Notes: generated from the sequence alone by a model not told the origin. 64,000 nt of DNA from Staphylococcus pseudintermedius (GCF_001792775.2 NZ_MLGE02000009.1:1-64000), one strand, 5' to 3'. Positions 9,856 to 20,777 are shown, numbered from the stretch's first letter. Program-made: numbers and translations.

Positions 9856-10797
9856 ATGAATGTAGGTATTAAAGGATTTGGCGCATATGCCCCAGATCGT
9901 GTTATCGATAATGCATATTTTGAATCATACCTAGATACATCTGACGAATGGATTTCACAAATGACTGGGATTAAAGAACGTAGATGGGCAGATGAGAACC
10001 AAGATACATCTGATTTAGCGTATGAGGCAAGTATTCGTGCGATTGAAGATGCAGGTATCGATGCACAAGACATAGACATGGTTATTGTTGCAACATCTAC
10101 TGGAGATCATCGTTTTCCAACAGTGGCAAATATGTTACAACAGCGACTAGGACTTGGTAAAGTTGCATCTATGGATCAATTAGCCGCATGTTCTGGATTT
10201 ATGTATGGTATCATTACAGCGCGTTCATTTGTATTATCAGGTGAATATCAAAATGTGCTCGTAGTGGGTGCAGATAAACTTTCAAAAATTACAGATTTAA
10301 ATGACCGTTCAACTGCTATTTTGTTTGGAGACGGTGCCGGTGCAGTGATTATTGGCGAAGTATCTGAAAATCGTGGTATTCTGAGCTATGAGTTAGGTTC
10401 AGATGGTGTGGGTGGCAAATACCTTTACCAAGATCAAGAAACAAACTTTATTCGTATGAATGGCCGCGAAGTTTTCAAATTTGCGGTACGTGTGATGGGT
10501 GAATCGTCACAACGTGCAGTTGAAAAAGCGAATTTAGGTCCAGATGATATTAATATGTTTATTCCACATCAAGCAAATATTCGTATTATGGAGTCAGCAC
10601 GTCAACGATTAAATTTACCAAAAGAAAAAATGAGCGTCTCAGTAGATAAATATGGTAACACATCAGCGGCTTCTATCCCGCTCAGTGTCAAACAAGAATT
10701 GGAAAATGGAAGCATCAAAGACGATGATGTTGTTGTATTTGTAGGCTTCGGTGGAGGACTGACTTGGGGCTCAATCGTCATCAGATGGGGTAAATAA
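9856..10797 (+). CDS. fabH: Beta-ketoacyl-ACP synthase III
   Basis: Initiating condensing enzyme of type II fatty acid synthesis: joins branched or acetyl-CoA primers to malonyl-ACP in the cytoplasm and so sets membrane branched-chain content. Seen: thiolase fold with the catalytic triad Cys112 (AACSGFMYG), His238 (HQANIR) and Asn268 (GNTSAAS), plus the glycine-rich C-terminal [11 protein letters not shown]. The 313 residues are the usual length. The start ATG follows AAGAAGGTG. First gene of the fabH-fabF operon, with a FapR-type operator upstream and 18 bp between the genes. Confidence 0.97.
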   Translation: MNVGIKGFGAYAPDRVIDNAYFESYLDTSDEWISQMTGIKERRWADENQDTSDLAYEASIRAIEDAGIDAQDIDMVIVATSTGDHRFPTVANMLQQRLGLGKVASMDQLAACSGFMYGIITARSFVLSGEYQNVLVVGADKLSKITDLNDRSTAILFGDGAGAVIIGEVSENRGILSYELGSDGVGGKYLYQDQETNFIRMNGREVFKFAVRVMGESSQRAVEKANLGPDDINMFIPHQANIRIMESARQRLNLPKEKMSVSVDKYGNTSAASIPLSVKQELENGSIKDDDVVVFVGFGGGLTWGSIVIRWGK

Positions 10798-10815
10798 ATA
10801 GAGGAGGAAATGAAT

Positions 10816-12060
10816 ATGACAAAAAAACAGCGTGTTGTAGTGACAGGTCTTGGTGGCTTATCACCAATCGGAAATGATGTCCCGACAATGTGGGAAAATG
10901 CATTAAATGGTGTGAATGGTATCGATAAAATTACAAGAATCGATACAGAACCTTATCAAGTGCACATTGGTGGAGAACTGAAAGATTTTAATGTAGAAGA
11001 CTTTATTCCTAAAAAAGAAGCACGTAAAATGGCGCGTTTTACACAATATGCCGTTGTAGCATCACGTGAAGCATTAACAGATTCAGGACTTACCATTGAC
11101 GAAACGAATGCGAATCGTGTCGGTGTTTGGATCGGTTCAGGCATCGGGGGTATGGAAACATTTGAACAAGCATATGATCAATTGAAAGCGAAAGGACCAC
11201 GTCGCGTTAGTCCTTTCTTCGTACCGATGTTAATTCCAGACATGGCATCAGGACAAGTGTCAATCGATACAGGTGCGAAAGGGCCAAACGGTGCAACAGT
11301 TACAGCATGTGCGACCGCAACGAACTCTATTGGTGAAGCATTTAAAATTATCGAACGTGGCGATGCAGACGTGATGATTGCAGGGGGAACAGAAGCCCCA
11401 ATCACACATATGTCTATTGCAGGATTCAGTGCGAGCCGTGCATTAACAACAAACGGTGATACCGAAACAGCATGTCGTCCATTCCAAGAAGGTCGTGACG
11501 GCTTTGTGATGGGTGAAGGTGCAGGGATTTTAATTTTAGAATCATTAGCATCTGCACAAGCACGTGGCGCGAAAATTTATGCTGAGCTTGTCGGCTACGG
11601 TGCAACAGGTGATGCGTATCATATTACTGCGCCAGGTCCAGAAGGTGAAGGGGGTTCTCGTGCAATGGAAGCTGCGATTAAAGATGCAGGTATCCAACCG
11701 AGCGACATCCAGTACCTCAATGCTCACGGTACAAGTACACCAGTAGGCGACTTATCTGAAATTCAAGCGGTTAAAAACACGTTTGGTGAAGCAGCGTATA
11801 ACCTCAAAATTAGTTCTACAAAATCAATGACGGGTCACTTATTAGGTGCAACAGGCGGTGTCGAAGCGATTTTCTCTATTTTATCTATCCGTGATAGTAA
11901 AATCGCACCGACTATCCATGCAAATTCACCAGATCCAGAAATTGACTTAGATATTACACCAAATGTTGCGGTAGATCACGACATCGAATATGCGATGAGC
12001 AACAGTTTAGGTTTTGGTGGACACAATGCAGTACTCATTTTCAAGAAATTTAGTGAATAG
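10816..12060 (+). CDS. fabF: Beta-ketoacyl-ACP synthase II
   Basis: Elongating condensing enzyme of type II fatty acid synthesis; target of platensimycin- and cerulenin-type inhibitors. Seen: Cys165 in TACATAT, His304 in NAHGTSTP and His341 in [11 protein letters not shown], the Cys-His-His triad of the KAS I/II family, and the signature GGTEAPITH. An ATG at 10810 sits too close to the GAGGAGG ribosome site; the ATG at 10816 has 8-bp spacing and gives 414 residues, as in S. aureus. Second gene of the operon with fabH, followed by two terminators. Confidence 0.97.
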   Translation: MTKKQRVVVTGLGGLSPIGNDVPTMWENALNGVNGIDKITRIDTEPYQVHIGGELKDFNVEDFIPKKEARKMARFTQYAVVASREALTDSGLTIDETNANRVGVWIGSGIGGMETFEQAYDQLKAKGPRRVSPFFVPMLIPDMASGQVSIDTGAKGPNGATVTACATATNSIGEAFKIIERGDADVMIAGGTEAPITHMSIAGFSASRALTTNGDTETACRPFQEGRDGFVMGEGAGILILESLASAQARGAKIYAELVGYGATGDAYHITAPGPEGEGGSRAMEAAIKDAGIQPSDIQYLNAHGTSTPVGDLSEIQAVKNTFGEAAYNLKISSTKSMTGHLLGATGGVEAIFSILSIRDSKIAPTIHANSPDPEIDLDITPNVAVDHDIEYAMSNSLGFGGHNAVLIFKKFSE

Positions 12061-12073
12061 ATTGATGGAACTT

Positions 12074-12118
12074 AGCGATGATACTCTCTATGATGATAGA
12101 AGGTGTCATCGCTTTATT
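12074..12118 (+). terminator. fabF terminator 1
   Basis: Stem AGCGATGATAC / GTGTCATCGCT (one wobble pair) followed by TTTATT, 13 bp after the fabF stop. Confidence 0.85.
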
Positions 12119-12135
12119 CATGTATATAACTTTTC

Positions 12136-12174
12136 AAAAAAGACGAGGTCATTTCAAAATTGCCTCGTCTTTTT
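12136..12174 (+). terminator. Terminator 2 after fabF, possibly bidirectional
   Basis: Perfect stem AAAAAGACGAGG / CCTCGTCTTTTT with a 14-base loop. U-tracts arise on both strands. Confidence 0.9.
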
Positions 12175-12538
12175 GGGCTATACCATGATTAAAGTTATTT
12201 TTATTTCTTTGAATAGTTATACAGCAATGTTTGCATTAGAAGTACATTTGGATGGTTACATGAGGGCCTACTTTGAAAATGAAATAGTAATAAATCACTA
12301 TATAATAGTAGAAAGTCATCACAAACATTCCGCCTATCAATAATCACGACGTTGTAGTTGTACTGGTGAAAACCTCTCAAAACAGTACGTGTCGCTAGAT
12401 TTCTATTGACTAAATAAATACTTTGAACTTGTATGATAAGGATAACGACACAGTGGTAAAGCGTCACAGTGACATTTCAGAATTATCAGACTTCATATAC
12501 ATGCTAAAGAAACATTTTTGTATAACACATACACATTT
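12175..12538. other. Intergenic region without a recognised gene
   Basis: 364 bp between the fabF terminators and the DUF3899 gene. A 38-codon frame at 12228-12343 has no ribosome site and no recognisable features. No RNA gene or clear hairpin terminator for the minus-strand gene was seen. Confidence 0.5.
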
Positions 12539-12916
12539 TTAAATTAAATATGCAATGATTATCGCTAATAAAAAGTAAACGAGCTGCATGATTAAAGCAG
12601 GTTTAATCCACGGTGATACAAAATGATGTGCTTTTTTAGGTGCTTTTGGATTAAAAAATTCATCATCTTCTAAACGTGAGCGATTTTTTTTACGCATCAT
12701 TTGGTAGCGGAACTTTCTGAAACCATAGCTTGTTACATCGAGTATCCCTTCTTGCACGATTAATAGTGTGAACAATAAAATGCCTACTAAAATAGATATA
12801 GTAAAAAAGATGTTCACTAATTGTGTAAAAGTGTGTGTCGAAAAGAGCCAAATGATAAGGCTTGCGACAGGTGTGAATAAGATATAGATTAACGCATTGT
12901 TGTTTAAGTATTTCAT
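12539..12916 (-). CDS. DUF3899-type membrane protein
   Basis: A 125-residue predicted membrane protein: helices at about 8-26, 32-54 and 104-124, with a basic cytoplasmic loop (RKKNRSR) and acidic segment LEDDEFF between helices 2 and 3. It resembles the DUF3899 family found next to opp3 in staphylococci; no function is established. Single gene, divergent from opp3B. Confidence 0.7.
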   Translation of the reverse strand: MKYLNNNALIYILFTPVASLIIWLFSTHTFTQLVNIFFTISILVGILLFTLLIVQEGILDVTSYGFRKFRYQMMRKKNRSRLEDDEFFNPKAPKKAHHFVSPWIKPALIMQLVYFLLAIIIAYLI

Positions 12917-13070
12917 CGTTTCAGTCCTTTTTTGTATTTACTCCCATATTGTAACGGAAATAGTCCATTTTGACATCTTATTCTTAGTTCATTAAAAATT
13001 GATATCCTGTCTAAAGAGTAGGTATAAAGCTAAAATTTCTAAAACTTTGTTGAGTTAAATCAAAATGTTA

Positions 13071-13121
13071 TTGATTAAATTTTATGAAAAGTCTATAATG
13101 GCATTAATATTTCTGAAAATT
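13071..13121 (+). promoter_or_regulatory. opp3 promoter with CodY box
   Basis: Seen: -35 TTGATT (13071-13076), 17-bp spacer, -10 TATAAT (13094-13099), then ATATTTCTGAAAATT (13107-13121), which matches 13 of 15 positions of the established CodY consensus AATTTTCWGAAAATT. The box covers the expected transcription start, implying repression by CodY when branched-chain amino acids and GTP are plentiful. Confidence 0.88.
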
Positions 13122-13161
13122 TAGAAGGGAATGTTAATTAGCATGTAGGGGGTAAAAATCA

Positions 13162-14088
13162 ATGCTTAGATATACGTTAAAGCGTTTACTGTATATGGTT
13201 ATTTCTCTATTCATCATTGTTACCATTACATTTTTCTTGATGAAATTAATGCCAGGTTCGCCATTTAACGATGAAAAGTTAAGTGAACAACAAAAAACAA
13301 TTTTGAATGAGAAATATGGATTAAATGATCCACTGCCTGTTCAGTATGGCAATTATATGAAAAATGTTGTAAAAGGAGATTTTGGAAACTCATTCCAATA
13401 TGATAACCAACCTGTTTGGGATCTTATTAAACCGAGATTAGTTCCGTCGTTTCAAATGGGCTTATTTGCGATGGTGATTGGTGTCATTTTAGGGGTGATA
13501 CTCGGGGTGATTGCAGCGACCCGACAAAACACATGGGTAGATTATCTCGCCACCTTTATATCGGTTATTGCCATTTCGGTACCGTCATTCGTATTAGCCG
13601 TATTATTACAATACGTGTTTGCGGTACGTTTACAATGGTTCCCGGTAGCTGGGTGGGAAGGGTTATCTACAGCAATCCTACCATCTCTCGCATTATCAGC
13701 TGTTGTTTTGGCAACAGTAGCACGATATATTCGAGCGGAAATGATTGAAGTGTTGAGTTCTGATTATATATTACTTGCTCGAGCAAAAGGGAATTCGACG
13801 GCAAGAGTATTATTTGGGCACGCGCTACGAAATGCACTGATTCCAGTTGTCACAATCCTTGTACCGATGTTAGCGAGTATTTTAACTGGGACATTAACGA
13901 TTGAAAATATCTTCGGTGTACCAGGACTTGGTGACCAGTTTGTGCGTTCAATTACGACGAATGACTTCTCAGTGATTATGGCGATTACATTGTTGTTCAG
14001 TACATTGTTCATTGCTTCAATTTTCATTGTGGACGTCCTTTATGGCTTAATTGACCCACGAATTCGCTTGCAAGGAGGTAAAAAATAA
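13162..14088 (+). CDS. opp3B: Oligopeptide ABC transporter permease Opp3B
   Basis: First inner-membrane permease of an oligopeptide importer. Seen: six predicted helices, an N-terminal helix (YMVISLFIIVTITFFLMKL) followed by MPGSPF, a DppB-type motif, and the EAA loop near residue 200-215 (RYIRAEMIEVLSSDYILLARAKG) that contacts the ATPases. Length 308 is normal. The ATG follows AGGGGGT. It opens the five-gene operon opp3B-C-D-F-A under CodY control, and its stop overlaps the opp3C start by one base (TAATG). Confidence 0.95.
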   Translation: MLRYTLKRLLYMVISLFIIVTITFFLMKLMPGSPFNDEKLSEQQKTILNEKYGLNDPLPVQYGNYMKNVVKGDFGNSFQYDNQPVWDLIKPRLVPSFQMGLFAMVIGVILGVILGVIAATRQNTWVDYLATFISVIAISVPSFVLAVLLQYVFAVRLQWFPVAGWEGLSTAILPSLALSAVVLATVARYIRAEMIEVLSSDYILLARAKGNSTARVLFGHALRNALIPVVTILVPMLASILTGTLTIENIFGVPGLGDQFVRSITTNDFSVIMAITLLFSTLFIASIFIVDVLYGLIDPRIRLQGGKK

Positions 14089-15149
14089 TGTCAAATCAAG
14101 AACGTCATTTACCACAAGATGATCATTCAGGCGCGACAGTTGCGCAAACCTCTGGAATTATGCACGAAGATTTTATTCGTACAGGGACACCGGATAGTGG
14201 AGAACAAGAATTCCAACGTGAAGGTCGCACATTTTGGCAAGATGCTTGGGCACAATTGAAGCGAAATAAACTTGCTGTCGTTGGGATGATAGGTCTTGTG
14301 ATTATCATTTTATTTGCTTTGATTGGACCATTACTCAACGACCATGATTTTGCAGAACAAGATGTACAACGTCGAAACTTACCTGCGAAAATTGCAGTAT
14401 TAGATAAAGTACCATTTCTACCGTTTGATGGACAAGGTGTCGAAGGTAATGCCTATGAAAAAGCACACGTGACAGAAAACTTCTGGTTTGGTACAGACCA
14501 ACTCGGACGTGATTTATGGACGCGTACATGGCAAGGGACACAAGTATCACTCTTCATCGGTCTTGTGGCCGCGTTATTAGATATCTTTATTGGTGTCATT
14601 TACGGTGCGATTTCTGGCTATTTTGGAGGTCGTGTTGACGATGTCATGCAACGTATCATCGAAATTATTTCTTCAATTCCAACGTTAATTGTCGTGATTT
14701 TATTCGTTTTAATTTTTGAACCATCGATTTGGACAATTATTTTAGCGATGACCATCACAGGTTGGATTGGGATGAGCCGTGTTGTACGTGGAGAATTCTT
14801 AAAATTAAAAAATCAAGAGTTCGTTTTAGCATCTCGTACATTAGGCTCATCGAATTTAAAACTTATTTTTAAACATATTTTACCGAATACGCTAGGTGCA
14901 ATTATTGTAACTTCGATGTTTACTGTACCGAACGCAATTTTCTTTGAAGCATTTTTAAGTTTTATTGGAATCGGGGTACCTGCACCAAGAACGTCATTGG
15001 GTTCACTTGTAAATGAAGGACGTGCAATGCTATTAATCCATCCGCATGAGCTATTCATTCCAGCGGTGGTACTGAGTTTATTAATTCTATTTTTCTATCT
15101 CTTTAGTGATGGGCTACGCGATGCATTTGACCCTAAGATGCGTAAGTAA
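14088..15149 (+). CDS. opp3C: Oligopeptide ABC transporter permease Opp3C
   Basis: Second permease of the oligopeptide importer. Seen: an unusually long polar N terminus (about 65 residues), the OppC/DppC N-terminal helix (NKLAVVGMIGLVIIILFALIG), TDQLGRDLWTRT and DDVMQRIIEII before the core helices, and the EAA loop SRVVRGEFLKLKNQEFVLASRTLG near residue 240. Length 353. Translation is coupled to opp3B by the TAATG overlap. Its partner is Opp3B, energised by Opp3D and Opp3F. Confidence 0.95.
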   Translation: MSNQERHLPQDDHSGATVAQTSGIMHEDFIRTGTPDSGEQEFQREGRTFWQDAWAQLKRNKLAVVGMIGLVIIILFALIGPLLNDHDFAEQDVQRRNLPAKIAVLDKVPFLPFDGQGVEGNAYEKAHVTENFWFGTDQLGRDLWTRTWQGTQVSLFIGLVAALLDIFIGVIYGAISGYFGGRVDDVMQRIIEIISSIPTLIVVILFVLIFEPSIWTIILAMTITGWIGMSRVVRGEFLKLKNQEFVLASRTLGSSNLKLIFKHILPNTLGAIIVTSMFTVPNAIFFEAFLSFIGIGVPAPRTSLGSLVNEGRAMLLIHPHELFIPAVVLSLLILFFYLFSDGLRDAFDPKMRK

Positions 15150-15163
15150 AGGAGGAATGTACA

Positions 15164-16243
15164 ATGTCTGAACGTGTATTAGAAATCAATGACTTGCATG
15201 TCTCCTTTGATATTGAAGCAGGGGAAGTGCAAGCGGTGAGAGGCGTTGATTTGTACTTGGATAAAGGTGAAACGTTGGCCATCGTTGGAGAGTCAGGTTC
15301 AGGGAAATCTGTTACAACGAAAGCGATAACGAAATTATTCCAAGGACAAACAGGTCGCATTAAAAACGGTAGTATTATTTTTAACGGAGAAGATTTAACA
15401 CAAAAATCGGAAAAGGAACTCATGAAATTACGTGGGAAAGAAATTTCAATGATTTTCCAAGATCCGATGACGTCACTCAACCCAACGATGAAAATTGGGA
15501 AACAAGTGATGGAACCGATTGTGCGTCATATTGGATTAAGTAAAGCTGAAGCGAAAAAACGTGCCATAGAGTTATTAAAATTGGTTGGCTTAAAGCATGT
15601 GGAAGAGCGTTTTAATGCATATCCACATCAATTTTCAGGTGGTCAACGTCAACGTATCGTGATTGCGCTGGCATTGGCATGTGAACCGAAAATCTTAATT
15701 GCCGATGAACCAACAACGGCACTTGATGTTACGATGCAAGCACAAATTTTAGACTTGATGAAAGAACTTCAACAAAAAATTGATACGTCTATTATTTTTA
15801 TTACACATGATTTAGGTGTCGTGGCGAACGTGGCAGATCGCGTTGCAGTGATGTACGGTGGGCAAATGATTGAAACTGGGGATGTCAATGAAATTTTCTA
15901 TGATCCAAAACACCCTTACACATGGGGCTTGCTTTCATCTATGCCAGATTTAGGAATGGCAGATGATACGGCGTTAATGGCGATTCCGGGATCACCACCA
16001 GACTTAACACGTCCACCTAAAGGAGATGCCTTTGCGGCGCGTAGTGAGTATGCGTTGGCAATTGATTTCAAAGAGGCACCGCCATGGTTTAAAGTGTCGC
16101 CAACACATTTTGTTCGTTCATGGTTGTTAGATGAGCGTGCACCTGAAGTTGAACCGCCAGAAATGGTAAAGCGTAAGCAGCGTCCAATGCCGAACAACTT
16201 TGCCAAACCAGAACGCGTAGAAAGGGTGTCGTTTAATGAATGA
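15164..16243 (+). CDS. opp3D: Oligopeptide ABC transporter ATPase Opp3D
   Basis: Cytoplasmic ATPase subunit. Seen: Walker A GESGSGKS near residue 42, Q-loop IFQDPMTSLNP, signature FSGGQRQRIVIALALA, Walker B ILIADEPTTALDV, and the H-loop FITHDLGVV. After the ABC domain comes an oligopeptide-transporter C-terminal region (HPYTWGLLSSMP...GSPPDL) but without the cluster of cysteines that binds Fe-S in some homologs. Length 359 is longer than minimal OppD because of the tail VEPPEMVKRKQRP. It overlaps opp3F by 8 bp. Confidence 0.95.
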   Translation: MSERVLEINDLHVSFDIEAGEVQAVRGVDLYLDKGETLAIVGESGSGKSVTTKAITKLFQGQTGRIKNGSIIFNGEDLTQKSEKELMKLRGKEISMIFQDPMTSLNPTMKIGKQVMEPIVRHIGLSKAEAKKRAIELLKLVGLKHVEERFNAYPHQFSGGQRQRIVIALALACEPKILIADEPTTALDVTMQAQILDLMKELQQKIDTSIIFITHDLGVVANVADRVAVMYGGQMIETGDVNEIFYDPKHPYTWGLLSSMPDLGMADDTALMAIPGSPPDLTRPPKGDAFAARSEYALAIDFKEAPPWFKVSPTHFVRSWLLDERAPEVEPPEMVKRKQRPMPNNFAKPERVERVSFNE

Positions 16244-17177
16244 AAAAGAAGTATTAGTTGAAGTGAAAAATTTGAAGCAATATTTCAATCAAGGCAAACG
16301 CAATGAAGTTCGTGCGATTGAAGATATTTCTTTTAAAATTTTTAAAGGGGAAACTTTCGGACTTGTAGGCGAATCAGGTTCTGGTAAATCGACAACAGGT
16401 AAAGCAATCATCAAGTTGAACGATGTGACAGATGGACAGGTGCTTTACGAAGGGGTTAACATTCAAGAAATTAAAAAACGTAAAGATTTATTGAAGTTTA
16501 ACAAAAAGATTCAAATGATTTTCCAAGATCCATACGCATCACTGAATCCACGTTTAAAAGTTATGGATATTGTTGCGGAAGGAATTGATATTCACGGTTT
16601 AGCGAAAGACAGTAAAGATCGTAAAAAGCGTGTCTATGATTTGTTGGAAACTGTAGGATTAAGAAAAAGTCATGCCAATCGTTATCCGCACGAATTCTCA
16701 GGAGGTCAACGTCAACGTATCGGGATTGCCCGTGCATTAGCGGTGGAACCAGAATTCATTATTGCAGACGAACCAATTTCAGCATTAGACGTATCGATTC
16801 AAGCACAAGTCGTCAACTTAATGCAAAAATTACAACGTGAACGCAATATCACATTTTTGTTTATTGCACATGATTTATCAATGGTGAAGTACATCTCGGA
16901 CAGAATTGCCGTGATGCATCTTGGACGAATTGTAGAACTCGGACCTGCTGATGAAATCTATCATAATCCGATTCACCCTTATACGAAGTCTTTATTGTCT
17001 GCCGTCCCACAACCTGATCCAGACAGTGAGCGTACAAGAACACGTGTCGCTTACGAAGAGGATCAAACGAAAAATGATCAACGTCGATTAGTGGCGTGTG
17101 CGAAAGATCATTATGTGTTTGCGACAGATGAAGAATTGAAACAATATCAAACGGAACACCAATCAGTCGGTGTATAA
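16236..17177 (+). CDS. opp3F: Oligopeptide ABC transporter ATPase Opp3F
   Basis: Second ATPase of the oligopeptide importer, forming a heterodimer with Opp3D. Seen: Walker A GESGSGKST, Q-loop IFQDPYASLNPR, signature FSGGQRQRIGIARALA, Walker B FIIADEPISALDV, H-loop FIAHDLSMV, and the C-terminal HPYTKSLLSAVP motif. Length 313. The start overlaps the opp3D stop, implying coupled translation. In S. aureus the Opp3 system is the main importer of nutritional peptides. Confidence 0.95.
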   Translation: MNEKEVLVEVKNLKQYFNQGKRNEVRAIEDISFKIFKGETFGLVGESGSGKSTTGKAIIKLNDVTDGQVLYEGVNIQEIKKRKDLLKFNKKIQMIFQDPYASLNPRLKVMDIVAEGIDIHGLAKDSKDRKKRVYDLLETVGLRKSHANRYPHEFSGGQRQRIGIARALAVEPEFIIADEPISALDVSIQAQVVNLMQKLQRERNITFLFIAHDLSMVKYISDRIAVMHLGRIVELGPADEIYHNPIHPYTKSLLSAVPQPDPDSERTRTRVAYEEDQTKNDQRRLVACAKDHYVFATDEELKQYQTEHQSVGV

Positions 17178-17199
17178 AGACGGGAAGGGGGAATCACAA

Positions 17200-18864
17200 T
17201 TGAAAAAGCAGCATAGATTTAAATTATTGATTACATCTATTTTATCAGTACTTATATTAGCAGCTTGTGGTAACAACGGTGGGATTTATAGTGATGAAGG
17301 ACAAGTATTTCGTAAAGTGATTGCGCAAGATATGTCCTCACTCGATACAGCCAAAGTGACCGATTCTGTTAGTTTTGACAAATTTAACCAAGTATATGAA
17401 GGTTTATATACATTGGATGGTCACGATAATGCACAGCCGGGTGTTGCGAAAGGCCAACCGAAAATTTCTGATGATGGCAAAACATGGACAATCGAACTCC
17501 GTAAAAATGCGAAATGGTCGAACGGTGATCCTGTAACGGCACACGATTTCGTCTTCGCATGGCGTCGTGTATTAGACCCAGATACAGCTTCAGAATATGC
17601 ATATATTATGTATGATTTGAAAAATGCTGAACAAATCAATACGGGTAAAAAGAAACCTTCAGAACTTGGTGTGAAGGCTCTAGACGATTACACTTTACAA
17701 TTTGAATTGGAAAAACCGATTCCATATTATAAAGAAATGTTAGCGTTCGGTACGTTTTTACCACAAAATGAAAAAGTCGTGAAAAAATTCGGCGATCGTT
17801 ACGGTACAACTGCTGAAAAAGCCGTGTATAATGGACCATTTAAAGTGAAACAATGGGCCGTAGAAGATAAAATTTTATTAGTTAAAAACGACAAATATTG
17901 GGATAAAGATGTTGTCAAACTTGACAAAATTAACTATAAAGTGTTAAAAGACGGTCAAGCAGGTGCGTCACTTTATGATACAGAATCCGTCGATGATACG
18001 ATAATTTCATCAGAACAAGTGGATAAATATAAAGGAACACCAGCATTACAAAAACGTTTACTTGCGGCGACATTCTATTTGAAATTAAATCAAGATGCTG
18101 TGCCTGCATTGAAAAATAAAGATATGCGTCTGGCATTGGCAAAAGCGGTTGATAAACAAGCGTATGTTGATGCAGTGTTAAACAATGGTTCTGCACCGAG
18201 CGATGGGTTTACATCAAAAGAAACGGCAAAAGCTCCTGATGGTAAAGATTATGCAGAACAAATCAAGTCACCATTAAAGTACAATCCAGATGAAGCAAGA
18301 GCCAACTATGAAAAAGCGAAGAAAGCTTTAGGTCAAAGTGAATTCACGTTTAAAATGAATACAGATGATACACCAGCAAACAAAATCTCAGCAGAGTTTA
18401 TTAAAGCGCAAATTGAGAAAAATTTACCGGGTGTGACAATCAAAATTCAACAGTTGCCATTTAAACAACGCATAGCTCGTGAACAAAGTGGAAAATATGA
18501 AATTTCTATCTCAGGTTGGGGGCCAGATTATCCAGATGCGATGACTTTTCTCAACATTATGACTACAGGTAATTCATCAAACAACACAGGTTGGAGTAAT
18601 AAAGAATATGATCAAAAAATTAAAGACGCGAATGGACCGTTGTTAAGTGATGTTAAAAAGCGTAACCAAACTTTAGTGGAGGCTGAGGAACTTTTATTAG
18701 CTGAAGCACCTATCGCACCAATTTATCAAAAAGGTGAAGCACATTTAACGAACCCACAAGTGAAAAACTTACAATATCATAATATTGGCGGAGATACTTC
18801 GTTAAAATACGCTTATATCGATAAGAGTATTGACAGAGAAACGGGTAAGAAGAAAGAAAAGTAA
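17200..18864 (+). CDS. opp3A: Oligopeptide-binding lipoprotein Opp3A
   Basis: Substrate-binding lipoprotein anchored outside the membrane that delivers peptides to Opp3BC. Seen: lipoprotein signal KLLITSILSVLILAAC with lipidated Cys23 in the lipobox LAAC, then an SBP family 5 domain with TWTIELRKNAKWSNGDP, VYNGPFKV and the C-terminal APIAPIYQK. A GTG at 17170 overlaps the end of opp3F and would add ten polar residues; the TTG at 17200 follows AAGGGGGAA at correct spacing and gives a proper signal peptide (554 residues), so it is preferred. Last gene of the operon, followed by a terminator. Confidence 0.93.
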   Translation: MKKQHRFKLLITSILSVLILAACGNNGGIYSDEGQVFRKVIAQDMSSLDTAKVTDSVSFDKFNQVYEGLYTLDGHDNAQPGVAKGQPKISDDGKTWTIELRKNAKWSNGDPVTAHDFVFAWRRVLDPDTASEYAYIMYDLKNAEQINTGKKKPSELGVKALDDYTLQFELEKPIPYYKEMLAFGTFLPQNEKVVKKFGDRYGTTAEKAVYNGPFKVKQWAVEDKILLVKNDKYWDKDVVKLDKINYKVLKDGQAGASLYDTESVDDTIISSEQVDKYKGTPALQKRLLAATFYLKLNQDAVPALKNKDMRLALAKAVDKQAYVDAVLNNGSAPSDGFTSKETAKAPDGKDYAEQIKSPLKYNPDEARANYEKAKKALGQSEFTFKMNTDDTPANKISAEFIKAQIEKNLPGVTIKIQQLPFKQRIAREQSGKYEISISGWGPDYPDAMTFLNIMTTGNSSNNTGWSNKEYDQKIKDANGPLLSDVKKRNQTLVEAEELLLAEAPIAPIYQKGEAHLTNPQVKNLQYHNIGGDTSLKYAYIDKSIDRETGKKKEK

Positions 18865-18879
18865 TTGAAAGAATGAGTT

Positions 18880-18929
18880 AAAAAGTGTGTTATTGTTTAG
18901 GTTTATCCTATGCAGTAACACGCTTTTTT
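18880..18929 (+). terminator. opp3 operon terminator
   Basis: Stem AAAAAGTGTGTTATTG / CAGTAACACGCTTTTT (two wobble pairs) with a 17-base loop and a run of T, 15 bp after the opp3A stop. Confidence 0.9.
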
Positions 18930-19179
18930 GTGGGAATAAGTTGCAAATGGTCAGAATTATAAAAACAGAGGAACAAAACTTTGAGAATAAACGAGTATGA
19001 ATCATAGGATAAAGCAATAAACTTGAGATAAATTAAAAAAGTTATCTGCACATCAAATGAATTGTTAAAGATAGAAAAAAGTGAAGGCATTATGATAATA
19101 AGCAGAGTAACAAAGGAATAGGCATGTGAAATAAAAAGAGATGTTGAAATTAAAGCAGTTGTAAGTCTGATAGCGACTA

Positions 19180-19410
19180 GGTCGAGGCTCCCGAGGGATG
19201 AAGTTGAAAACAAAATAACGTCATTTAACTTTGATAGTGGCTACTGTTTAACGCAGTAGCTGTCTGACTTCTCAATGCATATACTTTTGAGAAGTCTAGT
19301 CAGCCTTGCGGGGGCAGTACGACGAAATCTTTGCGACACATGCGATTTCTGTACTGCTCCCAAATTTAGTTAAGGCAAGTCCCTTGGGAACGCGAGACCT
19401 AGGAAGTAAT
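19180..19410 (+). repeat. Structured dispersed repeat (three-hairpin element), copy A
   Basis: The core 19236-19364 is about 95% identical (7 differences by eye) to the reverse complement of 63588-63717. It folds as three successive hairpins: GCTACTG/CAGTAGC, GACTTCTCAA/TTGAGAAGTC, and GGGGGCAGTAC/GTACTGCTCCC enclosing GAAATC/GATTTC. Weaker similarity continues on the left (GAGGCTCCCGAGGGA vs GAGACTCCTGAGAGG) and on the right (AAGTCCCTTGGGAACGCGA vs CAGTCCCTAGGAAAGCGA). It lies downstream of trpS and of the opp3 terminator. No open frame is conserved. The preceding stretch 18930-19179 is AT-rich with no gene seen. Confidence 0.88.
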
Positions 19411-19476
19411 CTATAGACTTGCAACTTTACTTTTTAAGAAAGAGGGGAATACTAATATGGATTCAAGAGATGCACT

Positions 19477-20505
<1,029 letters not shown>

Positions 20506-20507
20506 TT

Positions 20508-20535
20508 ATTGTAACAGTATTTTCATCGTTTGTAA
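20508..20535 (-). promoter_or_regulatory. trpS promoter
   Basis: On the minus strand, -35 TTACAA (20530-20535), 16-bp spacer and -10 TACAAT (20508-20513), about 40 bp upstream of the trpS start. The remaining spacer to spx (20536-20777) is AT-rich, with a TATAAT at 20649-20654 as a likely spx -10. Confidence 0.6.
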
Positions 20536-20777
20536 GTTATGATATGATGAACGTAATGATTAGATTGACGAAACTACTACTAAAGTCTGATTATTGAAAT
20601 CATTGGATTATTTTGCATTTTTCTCATTTAATTTTAATGTTTAAGGTGTATAATAGAATCATAGCGTTAGAAGTGAAAACGTAAAGATTAGAATTGTTTT
20701 AACACACTTTGAGCAGTCAATCTTGAAACGTTAAATTACAATGAATTCATTTTCATTAAATTAGGAGAGTGAGATGT

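Noticed and set aside
12014-12343. 109-codon plus-strand frame after fabF
   Set aside because: It begins inside fabF in another frame, spans two terminators and has no ribosome site.
18908-19213. 101-codon minus-strand frame downstream of opp3A
   Set aside because: It runs through the opp3 terminator in AT-rich DNA, is dominated by Ile/Leu/Phe/Ser and resembles no family.
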